Origin: Bacillus sp. BGMRC 2118
Lineage (GTDB): Bacteria; Bacillota; Bacilli; Bacillales; SA4
DNA: 56,111 bases
Assembly: GCA_008364785.1 (NCBI GenBank)
Contig: VTTJ01000015.1
Coordinates: forward strand, 1-56,111
Direction of reading: 5' to 3'
Below the pieces are notes generated by a model. That model was not told the DNA's origin and searched no databases. It saw nothing but the letters and a program-made list of their open reading frames with translations. The position numbers and the translations under genes are program-made. This document shows, one piece after another, positions 17,077 through 24,831 of this stretch (its first letter is position 1; every line of letters starts with the position of its first letter).

Positions 17077-17779
17077 GGGAAATCAAACTCCTTAAAGATC
17101 GTTTCTTCTCAAAGTGCGACAGCGCTTCACGAATTGCAGGACCTGTTGGTGTAATTCCTCCTGAAGTCAACTTAGGGAACACGGAGGATAATGACTCAAG
17201 TCTAGGAGTCCAGTCTAGTATCTTTTCTACCTCTTTACGTTTCCCAGGAAATACGAATACAGAGAATCTATTATCTCCCATACGTGCATTTAGACTAATA
17301 GATAGGTCTAATAATGCTTCTTTCACGGTTGGAAGTTTATACTTCATACTGGCGCTTGTATCTACTAAGACTAAAACTTCTAATTCTACTGTTTCTCCAA
17401 GTTCATCAACAATTTCCATTACCTCTCCACGCTTTTCCGGTGGTAAGTCCTCCATTGATGTATTAGAACCTAGTATTTGCTTTAACTCATTATTTACAAC
17501 ACCCTGTAGTGTCTGGGTCATTCCTTTTCTAGTGACCATCTGAACTGTTTGTGACAGTTGCTGTGCATATACAACCTGACTTACCCCACCGCCAGACATT
17601 GCAATTCCCTCTATTTCTTGCATTCCTTTTTCATCAATTGTATCTTGTTCCATTACTCCAATTACATTGACAGTAATCCCTTCTTCTCTTGCAAGAGCAG
17701 CCATCGCAATTGGATCTTCCCCTTGATTTGAGCAGCCATCAGTAATTAATAGAATCTGCTTGATTGTACCTTTTTTCAT
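17042..17779 (-). CDS. yabS: von Willebrand factor A domain protein (YabS)
   Basis: A 245-aa protein with two vWA-like Rossmann halves. The N-terminal one, QILLITDGCSNQGEDP, carries the DxCSNxG variant of the metal site. The second, VLVLVDTSASMKYK (about residues 135-148), is a canonical DxSxS MIDAS, with a later SGGITPTGPAI threonine. It is translationally coupled to the kinase YabT. The pair follows spoIIE as in B. subtilis. Function is unknown; association with the kinase during sporulation is suggested only by context. Confidence 0.85.
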   Translation of the reverse strand: MKKGTIKQILLITDGCSNQGEDPIAMAALAREEGITVNVIGVMEQDTIDEKGMQEIEGIAMSGGGVSQVVYAQQLSQTVQMVTRKGMTQTLQGVVNNELKQILGSNTSMEDLPPEKRGEVMEIVDELGETVELEVLVLVDTSASMKYKLPTVKEALLDLSISLNARMGDNRFSVFVFPGKRKEVEKILDWTPRLESLSSVFPKLTSGGITPTGPAIREALSHFEKKRSLRSLISRDEQYIEESGM

Positions 17780-17957
17780 GCTTCATCCCCTCCAGGTTCA
17801 ATAGTATTATCATCATTGACGGAATGAGAGCCTTTTATACGTTTCTACTATTTTTTTACTCCTGTTTTCTAGAGATTGATTTTCCCTTGAAAGATGATGT
17901 TAAGTTGTGGTCAGGTATCAAATTATTACGGACTTTTCCTCATAGACTAGTAGATAT

Positions 17958-20435
17958 CTACATAACCTTCTTACGTTGAAGTGGAATAGCTGCCCATCTA
18001 GGCAAGTTACGTTTTACCTTTGCTACTACAATTGTCATATCATCTTCAATCTGGCCACCTCTTGAGCGTATGACCTCCTCCATGATAATATCTGCTATCT
18101 CCTGAGGATCATCTGTTTGAACTTCATTTATTTTTCTCTTCATCCACATTTCATAGTTTTCAACATGTTTTGGACCTTCAAAAATACCATCACTCATCAT
18201 AATCAGAAGGTCACCTGCCTTCAGCTGTTCACTAACAACATCTACATCAAACTCCTGGATGATTCCCATCGGTAGATTACTCGCCTCAATCTTTAATACG
18301 CGGTCACCACGTTTTACGAAGCTTGGAGTTGAACCGATCTTTAAAAATCTAGCACTTGCATCCTGCAGGTCTATCATTGCTAAATCAAGTGTTGTGAAAA
18401 TCTCATCTGTTGTTCGTAGTGACAAAACAGAGTTAACTGATTTAATGGCTACCTTTTCCTCTATACCGCTTTGAAGTATTTTTTGTAATAGCATTAAGGT
18501 TTCATTACTCTCTAAGTGAGCACGCTCTCCATTGCCCATACCATCACTAATAGCTATGGCATATTTTCCTGCACCAAGCTCCATTGTAGAGTAACTATCA
18601 CCTGATACTAGGCCTCCACCCATTGCAGCATTGGCAATTCCAGTTTCAATGACAAATGTTTTGGCTGAACCGAAACTAACATAACAGTTCCCATTAGGAA
18701 ATGCTGCACACTCTTCCCTCTTCACCACTATCGTCTCTTGTAAGATATCTGATAATATGGGTGCGATCAGCTTTTCGCATTCACCTCTTCCATTACAATA
18801 CGGAATACTCATTTCAATATCGACATTTCCTTGTTCCAAACTGTAAATATCTGCATGACCAATTTCGATTCCAAATTCCCTTAAAGCATCTAGTATTTGT
18901 TCTTCTTGAATGGAATGATTTTCTCTTTCACGTTGAATTTCTTTTGCAAAATCCCCCATAACTTGTGAAACACCTAATAATTGATCGGCTACTAGACGTC
19001 TACTTTCCTTTACTTGTTTTTTTAGCTTTTGATTGGCTTGGTAATAGGTTAATTCATGTTGTATTGCATCCACCACTTTTGTTGATTTAATGCAATATCG
19101 TTCCCACTCTCTCTTTAGTCCACTATTTTTAGGTGATGAAAGGTCATCACATTCCTGCATAATTGTGTGCATGTAATCATACGTTGTGTTGAAATTTTTT
19201 GCCCAGCACATCTCTTTTTTAAAGCATGTCTGACATGTCTTTTCGGTAACATTACTTAAGAAATAATCTATTTCCCTCTCATCATCTGATTCTTCGGGAA
19301 CTAAAATATTTTGTGAGAAACTTTTTGACAAGGCTTGAAACACACTTGAAAACTGTTCCACGCGATTTGCAGTCACATCCCGAACTTTTCTAGCATATTG
19401 TTGCTGTTCAGCTGCATGCTCAGCAGTACCAGGAATGAATTTGGAAATCTTACTAATCAATGACTGGGGTGTTAAAAAGAAAAGCATAATTGCAATTAAT
19501 GATTCGAAAATTGTATTCATCAGATTGGTTTGGTCACTTCCATACAACCCAATCAGCATCGTACCGATTAACAATCCTACTCCAACCCCAAACTTCTTTC
19601 CTTCCTTGAGCAAGCCTCCCAATAATCCAGAAAAAGCCAACAAACTCATTTGGTACAAGCTTGAAACGTTAGCTAAACTTAAGATGAGACCTGTTACCAC
19701 CCCGACTGTAGACCCAATTGTTGCCCCTGCACAAAATGCAAAAAGTAATACTAAGTAGCGTGAAAATACATGCTCCACCGATAAGTCATACAATGACCAT
19801 CCCATCGTACCGGTTAGGATAGAAGCCAATAATATAATCACCGATATGATCTCTTCTGTCTTTAATGCCTGTTTTCTACGTTTCAGACTGATTAATGGTA
19901 CACTTTGCAAGAAAATCATGGTTAAGATAAAGCTTAATCCCGCTTCTACAGCAATCATGGACAGGTGGTACAAGCTTAATCCTTTTAGTACCGCCCCATG
20001 AATGAACAAATTCCCCATAATACTTGAACCAAAAACAATATACGGTACTGCCTTCATTAGCGAAGGGTTAAACCGATTATAAATAACTCGTATGGTTAAG
20101 AAAATTAATATAGATACAAAGACAATTCCGGCATTGATCCATTCAACCGTTGCAGCTCCAACTGTCAGTGTAATAAGAGCTAGAATAGACTTCTCTCGTT
20201 TCATCGTAAAAACTGCAGCAAAAAACGGAATCGCAAATGGCATAATTTGTTCTAATATTAACGCCCTTCCTAATAGAAAACCTATCATCATAATAAGTAA
20301 TCCTTTTTGGAAGAATAGAATTTCTGTTTTTTGCTTCAGTTTTGCCATGGATTGAGATAAAGAATTCTGCACCCGATCCACTATTGCTACTTCTGCGTAA
20401 GCGACCTCTGTAACATCCCTTCCTGTTTCGTGCAT
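17958..20435 (-). CDS. spoIIE: Stage II sporulation protein E, PP2C phosphatase
   Basis: Dephosphorylates the anti-anti-sigma factor SpoIIAA to activate sigma F in the forespore and also takes part in polar division. The 825-aa protein has an N-terminal region with about ten membrane helices (residues about 45-320). A central oligomerisation/FtsZ-binding region follows, with two CxxC pairs (CQTCFKKEMCW). The C-terminal PP2C domain has metal-binding aspartates in AISDGMGNG and MMSDGIFEG and ends with DDMTIVVAKV. The frame is open to 20579, but the ATG at 20435 has a GGGGGAG ribosome binding site and matches B. subtilis SpoIIE (827 aa). Confidence 0.97.
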   Translation of the reverse strand: MHETGRDVTEVAYAEVAIVDRVQNSLSQSMAKLKQKTEILFFQKGLLIMMIGFLLGRALILEQIMPFAIPFFAAVFTMKREKSILALITLTVGAATVEWINAGIVFVSILIFLTIRVIYNRFNPSLMKAVPYIVFGSSIMGNLFIHGAVLKGLSLYHLSMIAVEAGLSFILTMIFLQSVPLISLKRRKQALKTEEIISVIILLASILTGTMGWSLYDLSVEHVFSRYLVLLFAFCAGATIGSTVGVVTGLILSLANVSSLYQMSLLAFSGLLGGLLKEGKKFGVGVGLLIGTMLIGLYGSDQTNLMNTIFESLIAIMLFFLTPQSLISKISKFIPGTAEHAAEQQQYARKVRDVTANRVEQFSSVFQALSKSFSQNILVPEESDDEREIDYFLSNVTEKTCQTCFKKEMCWAKNFNTTYDYMHTIMQECDDLSSPKNSGLKREWERYCIKSTKVVDAIQHELTYYQANQKLKKQVKESRRLVADQLLGVSQVMGDFAKEIQRERENHSIQEEQILDALREFGIEIGHADIYSLEQGNVDIEMSIPYCNGRGECEKLIAPILSDILQETIVVKREECAAFPNGNCYVSFGSAKTFVIETGIANAAMGGGLVSGDSYSTMELGAGKYAIAISDGMGNGERAHLESNETLMLLQKILQSGIEEKVAIKSVNSVLSLRTTDEIFTTLDLAMIDLQDASARFLKIGSTPSFVKRGDRVLKIEASNLPMGIIQEFDVDVVSEQLKAGDLLIMMSDGIFEGPKHVENYEMWMKRKINEVQTDDPQEIADIIMEEVIRSRGGQIEDDMTIVVAKVKRNLPRWAAIPLQRKKVM

Positions 20436-20471
20436 AAATATCTCCCCCAACGAATATAATAGTTGGTTGTA

Positions 20472-20537
20472 ATTATAACGAGAGAATTCGCAGGAATTTG
20501 TCAAAAGAACAAGACAAGCTATAAAAATCGTTCGACT
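20472..20537 (-). promoter_or_regulatory. spoIIE promoter with 21-bp spacer and Spo0A boxes
   Basis: On the minus strand, -35 TTGACA (20499-20504) and -10 TATAAT (20472-20477) are both consensus but separated by 21 bp. This is the abnormal spacing known for the Spo0A-activated sigma A promoter of B. subtilis spoIIE. Spo0A-box-like sequences are AGTCGAA (20531-20537) upstream and CTGCGAA (20488-20494) inside the spacer. Confidence 0.85.
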
Positions 20538-20601
20538 ATTTTCCCCTTTGTTAAACATGGAGGGAGAAATTTTACACACTTATTCGCCATTATAAACACA
20601 A

Positions 20602-20640
20602 TAAAAAAAGACTGTATCTATAAAGATACAGTCTTTTTTG
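20602..20640 (-). terminator. tRNA-Met terminator
   Basis: AGACTGTATCT pairs exactly with AGATACAGTCT around a 4-nt loop, with A and T runs on the two sides. It begins 4 nt after the tRNA and could work in both directions. Confidence 0.9.
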
Positions 20641-20643
20641 GTA

Positions 20644-20717
20644 TAGCGGCGGAGGGAGTCGAACCCACGACCTCACGGGTATGAACCGTACGCTCTAGCC
20701 AGCTGAGCTACACCGCC
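20644..20717 (-). tRNA. tRNA-Met (CAT), elongator
   Basis: A cloverleaf can be drawn: acceptor GGCGGTG/CGCCGCT with a terminal G-U, D-arm GCTC/GAGC, anticodon stem TACGG/CCGTG with anticodon CAT, T-arm GTGGG TTCGACT CCCTC and discriminator A. The G-U first pair and the sequence agree with the Bacillus elongator tRNA-Met that lies between yabR and spoIIE in B. subtilis. The 3' CCA is not encoded; the genome continues TACCA. Confidence 0.95.
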
Positions 20718-20749
20718 ATAATATAAAAAGTAAAAGAAGTACATTTGCT

Positions 20750-20778
20750 ATATTATAATCGACAGAGGAAAAAGTCAA
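20750..20778 (-). promoter_or_regulatory. tRNA-Met promoter (sigma A)
   Basis: -35 TTGACT (20773-20778), 17-bp spacer, -10 TAATAT (20750-20755) on the minus strand. The -10 end lies 32 nt upstream of the tRNA. Confidence 0.75.
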
Positions 20779-20915
20779 TAATTTTTTGTCGAGAAATCAA
20801 GAATACATATCATATTTCCTCATCACATAATAAATGAAAAGTGCAAATTCCCTGGGTTTCTTTAGGCGGAGCAAATGTTTCTAAATAAAATAAAATGGTT
20901 AATTTATTGTTGGTG

Positions 20916-21010
20916 GGCTGTGCGATGGAAGTTAGACAATAAAGAGTTGCTCTTTTCTAATACAACCAATTTGCTTCTAAAACTGGGTGTACACCCAGAA
21001 ACAACCCAAA
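20916..21010 (+). mobile_element. Decayed MITE relic (copy B)
   Basis: About 95 bp related to the middle of the MITE family: GAGTTGCTCTTTTCTAA, then TTGCTTCTAAAACTGGGTGT and ACACCCAGA. It starts with GGCTG, but the left hairpin and the right terminal repeat are lost or unrecognisable. It runs into the yabR terminator. No target duplication could be identified, so the boundaries are approximate. Confidence 0.6.
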
Positions 21011-21011
21011 T

Positions 21012-21036
21012 AAAAAAGAGCTACTACAAGCAGCTC
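21012..21036 (-). terminator. yabR terminator
   Basis: GAGCTGCT pairs with AGTAGCTC (one G-U) around a 3-nt loop and is followed by TTTTTTATTT on the minus strand, 30 nt after the yabR stop. Confidence 0.8.
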
Positions 21037-21065
21037 CTTCAAATATATTATATAGTCAGCAAGTA

Positions 21066-21506
21066 TTAACCGCGTCTCGCTCCACGTCCACCGCGCTTTG
21101 ACTCTGTGTTGCGCTTAATTGATGATAATCGATCTTCACTGTCTTTAAGAAAACGATTCATTTTTTGTTCAAACGTTTCTTGTTCACGTTGGTCTCGATA
21201 TCCTCCACCTTGACGGCCTGAATTACGAGGGCGTTGTGAGCTTGGTCTAGAAGTAGGTTGTTGTGGTGGTCTTTCTTTTGCTTTCTTAATTGAAAGTCCA
21301 ATTTTACCATCCTTCTCAACATTAATAACTTTTACTTCTACTTCGTCTCCTACCTTTAGGTGCTCGTTAATATCCTTCACATAGTTATCTGCAACCTCAC
21401 TAATATGAACAAGACCTGTTGAGCCACCTGGCAGCTCCACAAACGCTCCAAAATTCGTAATGCCTGTTACCTTACCTTGTAACTTGCTGCCTACTTCAAT
21501 TGACAT
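21066..21506 (-). CDS. yabR: S1 RNA-binding domain protein (YabR)
   Basis: A 146-aa protein. Residues about 5-75 form a single S1/OB domain (GSKLQGKVTGITNFGAFVEL, GLVHISEVADNYVKDI, KVGDEVEVKV). A low-complexity, arginine-, glycine- and glutamine-rich tail ends in GGRGARRG. It is the YabR/general stress protein 13 type of RNA-binding protein. It follows divIC in the conserved order; its RNA targets are unknown. A strong AAGGAGGAG ribosome binding site precedes the ATG. Confidence 0.9.
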   Translation of the reverse strand: MSIEVGSKLQGKVTGITNFGAFVELPGGSTGLVHISEVADNYVKDINEHLKVGDEVEVKVINVEKDGKIGLSIKKAKERPPQQPTSRPSSQRPRNSGRQGGGYRDQREQETFEQKMNRFLKDSEDRLSSIKRNTESKRGGRGARRG

Positions 21507-21585
21507 AAAAAAATTGCTCCTCCTTAAAGTAAATCATAAATCAAATTGGTTTCATTATACCTAATAGGAAAATAATGTGTCAATA

Positions 21586-21963
21586 TTACTCATCTTCCTC
21601 AGGAATTGAGAAGATAATTTCGTTCTCGTCTGACAAGAAATAATCACGCCTTGCAATCTTAGCAATATATTCATCGTCATTGAGTTTCACGATCTCTTCC
21701 TCTAACTTACCTTGGTCCTTTTGCATCTGAACTAGCGTATTTTGTAATTGTTCCTTCTCTGCTAGTTTATTTTCAAAAGCAGTATCTTGTGAGAGAAATG
21801 TTGAGATCATGAAATATCCTGTTATCGCAGTAATAATACCAAAAGCAGAAAACCTTCTGATTAGTCCTTTTCGGCGATGTGAAACGAGCTTCTCTCGCTG
21901 TGTGACAACTTTTTGATAGTCTGACTGGATATGTTTTATTTTCTCTCTACTACGAGTATTCAT
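21586..21963 (-). CDS. divIC: Cell division protein DivIC (FtsB-like)
   Basis: Bitopic divisome protein that complexes with FtsL and DivIB at the septum. A basic cytoplasmic N terminus leads to one membrane helix (about residues 38-55, FSAFGIITAITGYFMIST). An extracellular coiled coil follows (about 60-95, EKEQLQNTLVQMQKDQGKLE) with the conserved ending YIAKIARRDYFLSDENEIIF. The frame opens at 21975, but that ATG abuts the GGAGG. The ATG at 21963 gives 125 aa, the length of B. subtilis DivIC. Confidence 0.94.
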   Translation of the reverse strand: MNTRSREKIKHIQSDYQKVVTQREKLVSHRRKGLIRRFSAFGIITAITGYFMISTFLSQDTAFENKLAEKEQLQNTLVQMQKDQGKLEEEIVKLNDDEYIAKIARRDYFLSDENEIIFSIPEEDE

Positions 21964-22035
21964 GCTCGTTTTCATCCTCCTTACTGCGAAAGTTTTTCTG
22001 TCAATGGTCCTTTACTTATTTCTATATGATAAAGG

Positions 22036-22656
22036 TTAACGAAAAAACTTATTCTTTAAACGTTGAATGAATCTTACCCATTTTTGCCATATATTCTTGA
22101 AATTCTTTATTCTTTTAAAAACTCCTGCAACGTTTACAAAAAACATTTTTACCTTTTTCGGCAATAGTTTCCAAACTATGAGGCTTATCCACTTTATGGG
22201 TAAATAAACGACATTTATCGTGAATTTTACAATCACTAATAATGCGCCCCACAGTGAAATAAATAAGACGACGAGTAAATGGATAATGTAGCGAATTGGT
22301 TTAAAAACTAATGTTGTGATTAGCTTCGCGATAAATTGATACATTCTTATTACAAATCTTATCAGAAGCTCCAGGAAATTCATATAAAAAGATTGAAATA
22401 AACTTTGATAGCCAGCATAGCCACACAATAGAGCTAAAAACACATAAAACCGAAGTTCACCCTCATTAACAAGTAAGAGTACATAAAAGATTATAAGGCC
22501 TTGTACAATCCAGAAGGTAAGGTCATTGATAAATAATAGCCAGCGCGACCTTTTCGGCCGCTGTAAAAAGCGACCGTATGTGTCTAACGCTGCTCCTAGC
22601 CAGCTTCCCATTCCAAACATGGCAAGCATTGTATAAAATTGTACACTTAAACTCAT
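22036..22656 (-). CDS. yabQ: Spore cortex formation protein YabQ
   Basis: A 206-aa integral membrane protein with three to five hydrophobic helices (about residues 4-24, 38-80 and 120-150) and a strongly basic C terminus (KRIKNFKNIWQKWVRFIQRLKNKFFR region). It overlaps the yabP stop by 4 nt. In B. subtilis YabQ is made under sigma E in the mother cell and is required for the spore cortex. The assignment rests on topology, gene order and the DTYGRFLQRPKRSRWL-type N-terminal half. Confidence 0.88.
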   Translation of the reverse strand: MSLSVQFYTMLAMFGMGSWLGAALDTYGRFLQRPKRSRWLLFINDLTFWIVQGLIIFYVLLLVNEGELRFYVFLALLCGYAGYQSLFQSFYMNFLELLIRFVIRMYQFIAKLITTLVFKPIRYIIHLLVVLFISLWGALLVIVKFTINVVYLPIKWISLIVWKLLPKKVKMFFVNVAGVFKRIKNFKNIWQKWVRFIQRLKNKFFR

Positions 22657-22958
22657 TTGAATAACTTGCTAAAGAGACCTTTAGCCTTTTCTCCATGCTG
22701 TTCATCTAAATAAACAATATCAAAGATTCTACCTTTTATTGAAACAATGCCCTTATCCACATCAAGGTTTTTCATTTGAAGTCCTTGTCCACGAATCGCT
22801 AGCATACCCATAACTGTTTCTAATAAAAACTCTTCGTTGTCAAAGCTTTCTACTTGTTTGACACCCGTTATGTCTAATAATCGTCTACCTCTCATTACAA
22901 CATCATGTTCAGGTGCAGTTCCTTTGTTCTGCGTCCCCATATCATAATATTGGCTCAT
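22653..22958 (-). CDS. yabP: Sporulation protein YabP
   Basis: A 101-aa YabP/YqfC-family protein (HDVVMRGRRLLDITGVKQVESFDNEEF and KGIVSIKGRIFDIVYLDE segments). In B. subtilis it is a sigma E-dependent protein. The frame is open to a GTG at 22973 within the ribosome binding site. The ATG at 22958, 8 nt after GGGGG, is preferred and matches the 100-aa B. subtilis protein. It is coupled to yabQ by a 4-nt overlap. A sigma E-like -10 lies upstream. Confidence 0.9.
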   Translation of the reverse strand: MSQYYDMGTQNKGTAPEHDVVMRGRRLLDITGVKQVESFDNEEFLLETVMGMLAIRGQGLQMKNLDVDKGIVSIKGRIFDIVYLDEQHGEKAKGLFSKLFK

Positions 22959-23029
22959 CTCTTCATCCCCCACTATTCAATGACTTTGTACAACCATGAA
23001 GTATCTCATGGGTAATACATTTTATAAAA

Positions 23030-23037
23030 AGTGTATG
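23030..23037 (-). promoter_or_regulatory. Possible sigma E -10 element for yabPQ
   Basis: The minus strand reads CATACACT, a perfect match to the sigma E -10 consensus CATACAMT, about 70 nt upstream of the yabP start. The -35 region is not a convincing match. Confidence 0.45.
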
Positions 23038-23074
23038 TGAGGGCCTAAGAATTTAGAACAAGCTGTCAGACGGG

Positions 23075-23347
23075 CTAGAAGGATTCTTGATCATTTAGCT
23101 TCTCTTCTTTTACCACTGAATACATTTGTGCCGCTTCTTCTTTTCTGGAGTTCTCCTGAATGGTATCAATTTGAACCGTAACTAGTTTTTGACCAAATCT
23201 AATCGTCAATGTATCGCCTACCTTAACATTCGAGCTAGCCTTCCCTTCGATACCGTTTATAGAGATTCTCCCTTGGTCTGCCACTTCCTTTGCTAATGTA
23301 CGGCGTTTAATTAACCTGGATACCTTTAAAAATTTATCAAGTCTCAT
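23075..23347 (-). CDS. rqcP: Ribosome-associated quality control protein RqcP (S4 domain)
   Basis: A 90-aa protein made essentially of one S4 RNA-binding domain (MRLDKFLKVSRLIKRRTLAKEVADQGRISINGI, then KVGDTLTIRFGQK). It is related to Hsp15 and to B. subtilis YabO/RqcP, which helps RqcH add C-terminal alanine tails to stalled nascent chains on 50S subunits. It follows yabN by 23 nt and precedes the yabP group, as in B. subtilis. Confidence 0.93.
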   Translation of the reverse strand: MRLDKFLKVSRLIKRRTLAKEVADQGRISINGIEGKASSNVKVGDTLTIRFGQKLVTVQIDTIQENSRKEEAAQMYSVVKEEKLNDQESF

Positions 23348-23370
23348 ATTAGAACCTGCCTTCTCTATTT

Positions 23371-24831
23371 TTATTCATATTTCTTTGCTTCTTCCCAGTA
23401 TCTATCCAATTCATTCAAAGAGAGTTTACTCATATCTAGTTCATTCTCTATAATTCTCTTCTCCATATACTGAAACCTTCTGATAAACTTCTGATTAGTT
23501 TCAGTTATAGCAACTTCCGGGTCAATTCCATAAAACCTGCCAACATTAACGAGTGCAAACAAAATGTCACCGAATTCCTTTGCTGCTTGCTCCACCGGTG
23601 CATGATTGGTAATATCATTTTTAAATTCGGCAATTTCTTCTTCAACCTTTTCCCACATCGGTTCAGGATGATCCCAATCAAATCCCACTTTAGCTGCACG
23701 CTTTTGAACTTTGTAGGCCATTAACAGCCCTGGAAAGCTTTTCGCTAGGTCCGAATAAATGGATTGTGATGAACCCTGGTCCTTTTCTTGCTTTTTTATC
23801 TCTCCCCATAGTTCACTAACATCTGAGCTTGTGGTTGCATTTACATCACCAAAGACATGCGGATGTCTTCGAATCATCTTCTCTGTTACTCTTTCAATAA
23901 CATCTTCGATTTCAAACCAACCTTCATCTGCGCCAATTTGTGCATGCAACAATACTTGTAGTAACACATCTCCAAGTTCTTCAACTAGATGATCATCATC
24001 ACCATTATCAATTGCCTCTATTACTTCATATGCCTCTTCAATTAAATATGGTTTTAAGGATTGGTGTGTTTGTTCTTTATCCCATGGACATCCACCTGGT
24101 CCACGCAAATCACTAATTACCTTTTTTAAGGTATGAAACTCTCGATACAACATTTCTTTTTCTTTCACTGGTGGAACATACACTGTTGTTAAATTCGTAA
24201 TATTCATTCCATGGTCAAGCTCATACAATGGAACTGTTCGTAGTTGCTCTTGCGAAGTTCCTGCTGCAGTTACAACCACCACTTCATAGTCATCAGGCAA
24301 TCGTTCCATTAAGGAAAGTTTCACATCCGAAGCAACTAGCTGATCATATACTTGACAAATGATCATATGCTGCGTTAGCTGCAATTCATCTGCAGAAAAA
24401 GAAGTTGCATCAACTATTTGAAATCCTTCAATTGGATCAATCTCAAGTGCAGTTAACATTGGGTCGATAAAACTATTTCCACCTTCAATGACAACTTGAT
24501 ATCCTTCTTTTCTTTTCTCTATTAATAACTGAACTGTTTTCTCAGCAACAAGCGGATGCCCGGGTACTGCATAATAAACATCTTCACTTTTAGCTTTAGA
24601 TAATAAAAATTCGACAATTTCTTCGTAAACCTTTTCAAACTGATCATATTTTTCGTATATATCATCAAAAGAGGAAATCCTTATCCCTTCTGCTGTTAAA
24701 TCTGTAATAATAGGATGATCCTTCGTTCTGACAAAAAGATGAGAACACTGTTTCATTTTCCTATACATTTCTAGCGACAGTTGTCCTATTTCTCCCGCTC
24801 CAAGCCCTAAAACAAATATTGTATGACTCAT
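23371..24831 (-). CDS. yabN: YabN: tetrapyrrole methylase-like domain fused to MazG pyrophosphohydrolase
   Basis: A fusion protein of 486 aa. Residues about 1-220 resemble the SAM-dependent tetrapyrrole methylase fold (FVLGLGAGEIGQLS, AVPGHPLVAEKTV). Residues about 230-485 are MazG, which hydrolyses NTPs to NMP and PPi. It has two EExxE-type helical units (LIEEAYEVIEAIDNGD, LVEELGDVLLQVLLHAQI) and a second EFGDILFALVNVGR. The start ATG at 24831 overlaps the yabM stop (ATGA) and has a GGAGGAAG ribosome binding site; the longer frame from 24858 is rejected. It is a likely nucleotide-pool housecleaning enzyme. Confidence 0.93.
   Translation of the reverse strand: MSHTIFVLGLGAGEIGQLSLEMYRKMKQCSHLFVRTKDHPIITDLTAEGIRISSFDDIYEKYDQFEKVYEEIVEFLLSKAKSEDVYYAVPGHPLVAEKTVQLLIEKRKEGYQVVIEGGNSFIDPMLTALEIDPIEGFQIVDATSFSADELQLTQHMIICQVYDQLVASDVKLSLMERLPDDYEVVVVTAAGTSQEQLRTVPLYELDHGMNITNLTTVYVPPVKEKEMLYREFHTLKKVISDLRGPGGCPWDKEQTHQSLKPYLIEEAYEVIEAIDNGDDDHLVEELGDVLLQVLLHAQIGADEGWFEIEDVIERVTEKMIRRHPHVFGDVNATTSSDVSELWGEIKKQEKDQGSSQSIYSDLAKSFPGLLMAYKVQKRAAKVGFDWDHPEPMWEKVEEEIAEFKNDITNHAPVEQAAKEFGDILFALVNVGRFYGIDPEVAITETNQKFIRRFQYMEKRIIENELDMSKLSLNELDRYWEEAKKYE

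Noticed and set aside
17046..17543. Long plus-strand open frame of 165 codons opposite yabS
   Set aside because: It is antisense to a well-supported vWA-domain gene, with no ribosome binding site and no recognisable protein.
20875..21069. Plus-strand open frame of 64 codons between the tRNA-Met promoter and yabR
   Set aside because: It runs through the decayed repeat and the yabR terminator, has no ribosome binding site and resembles no protein I know.
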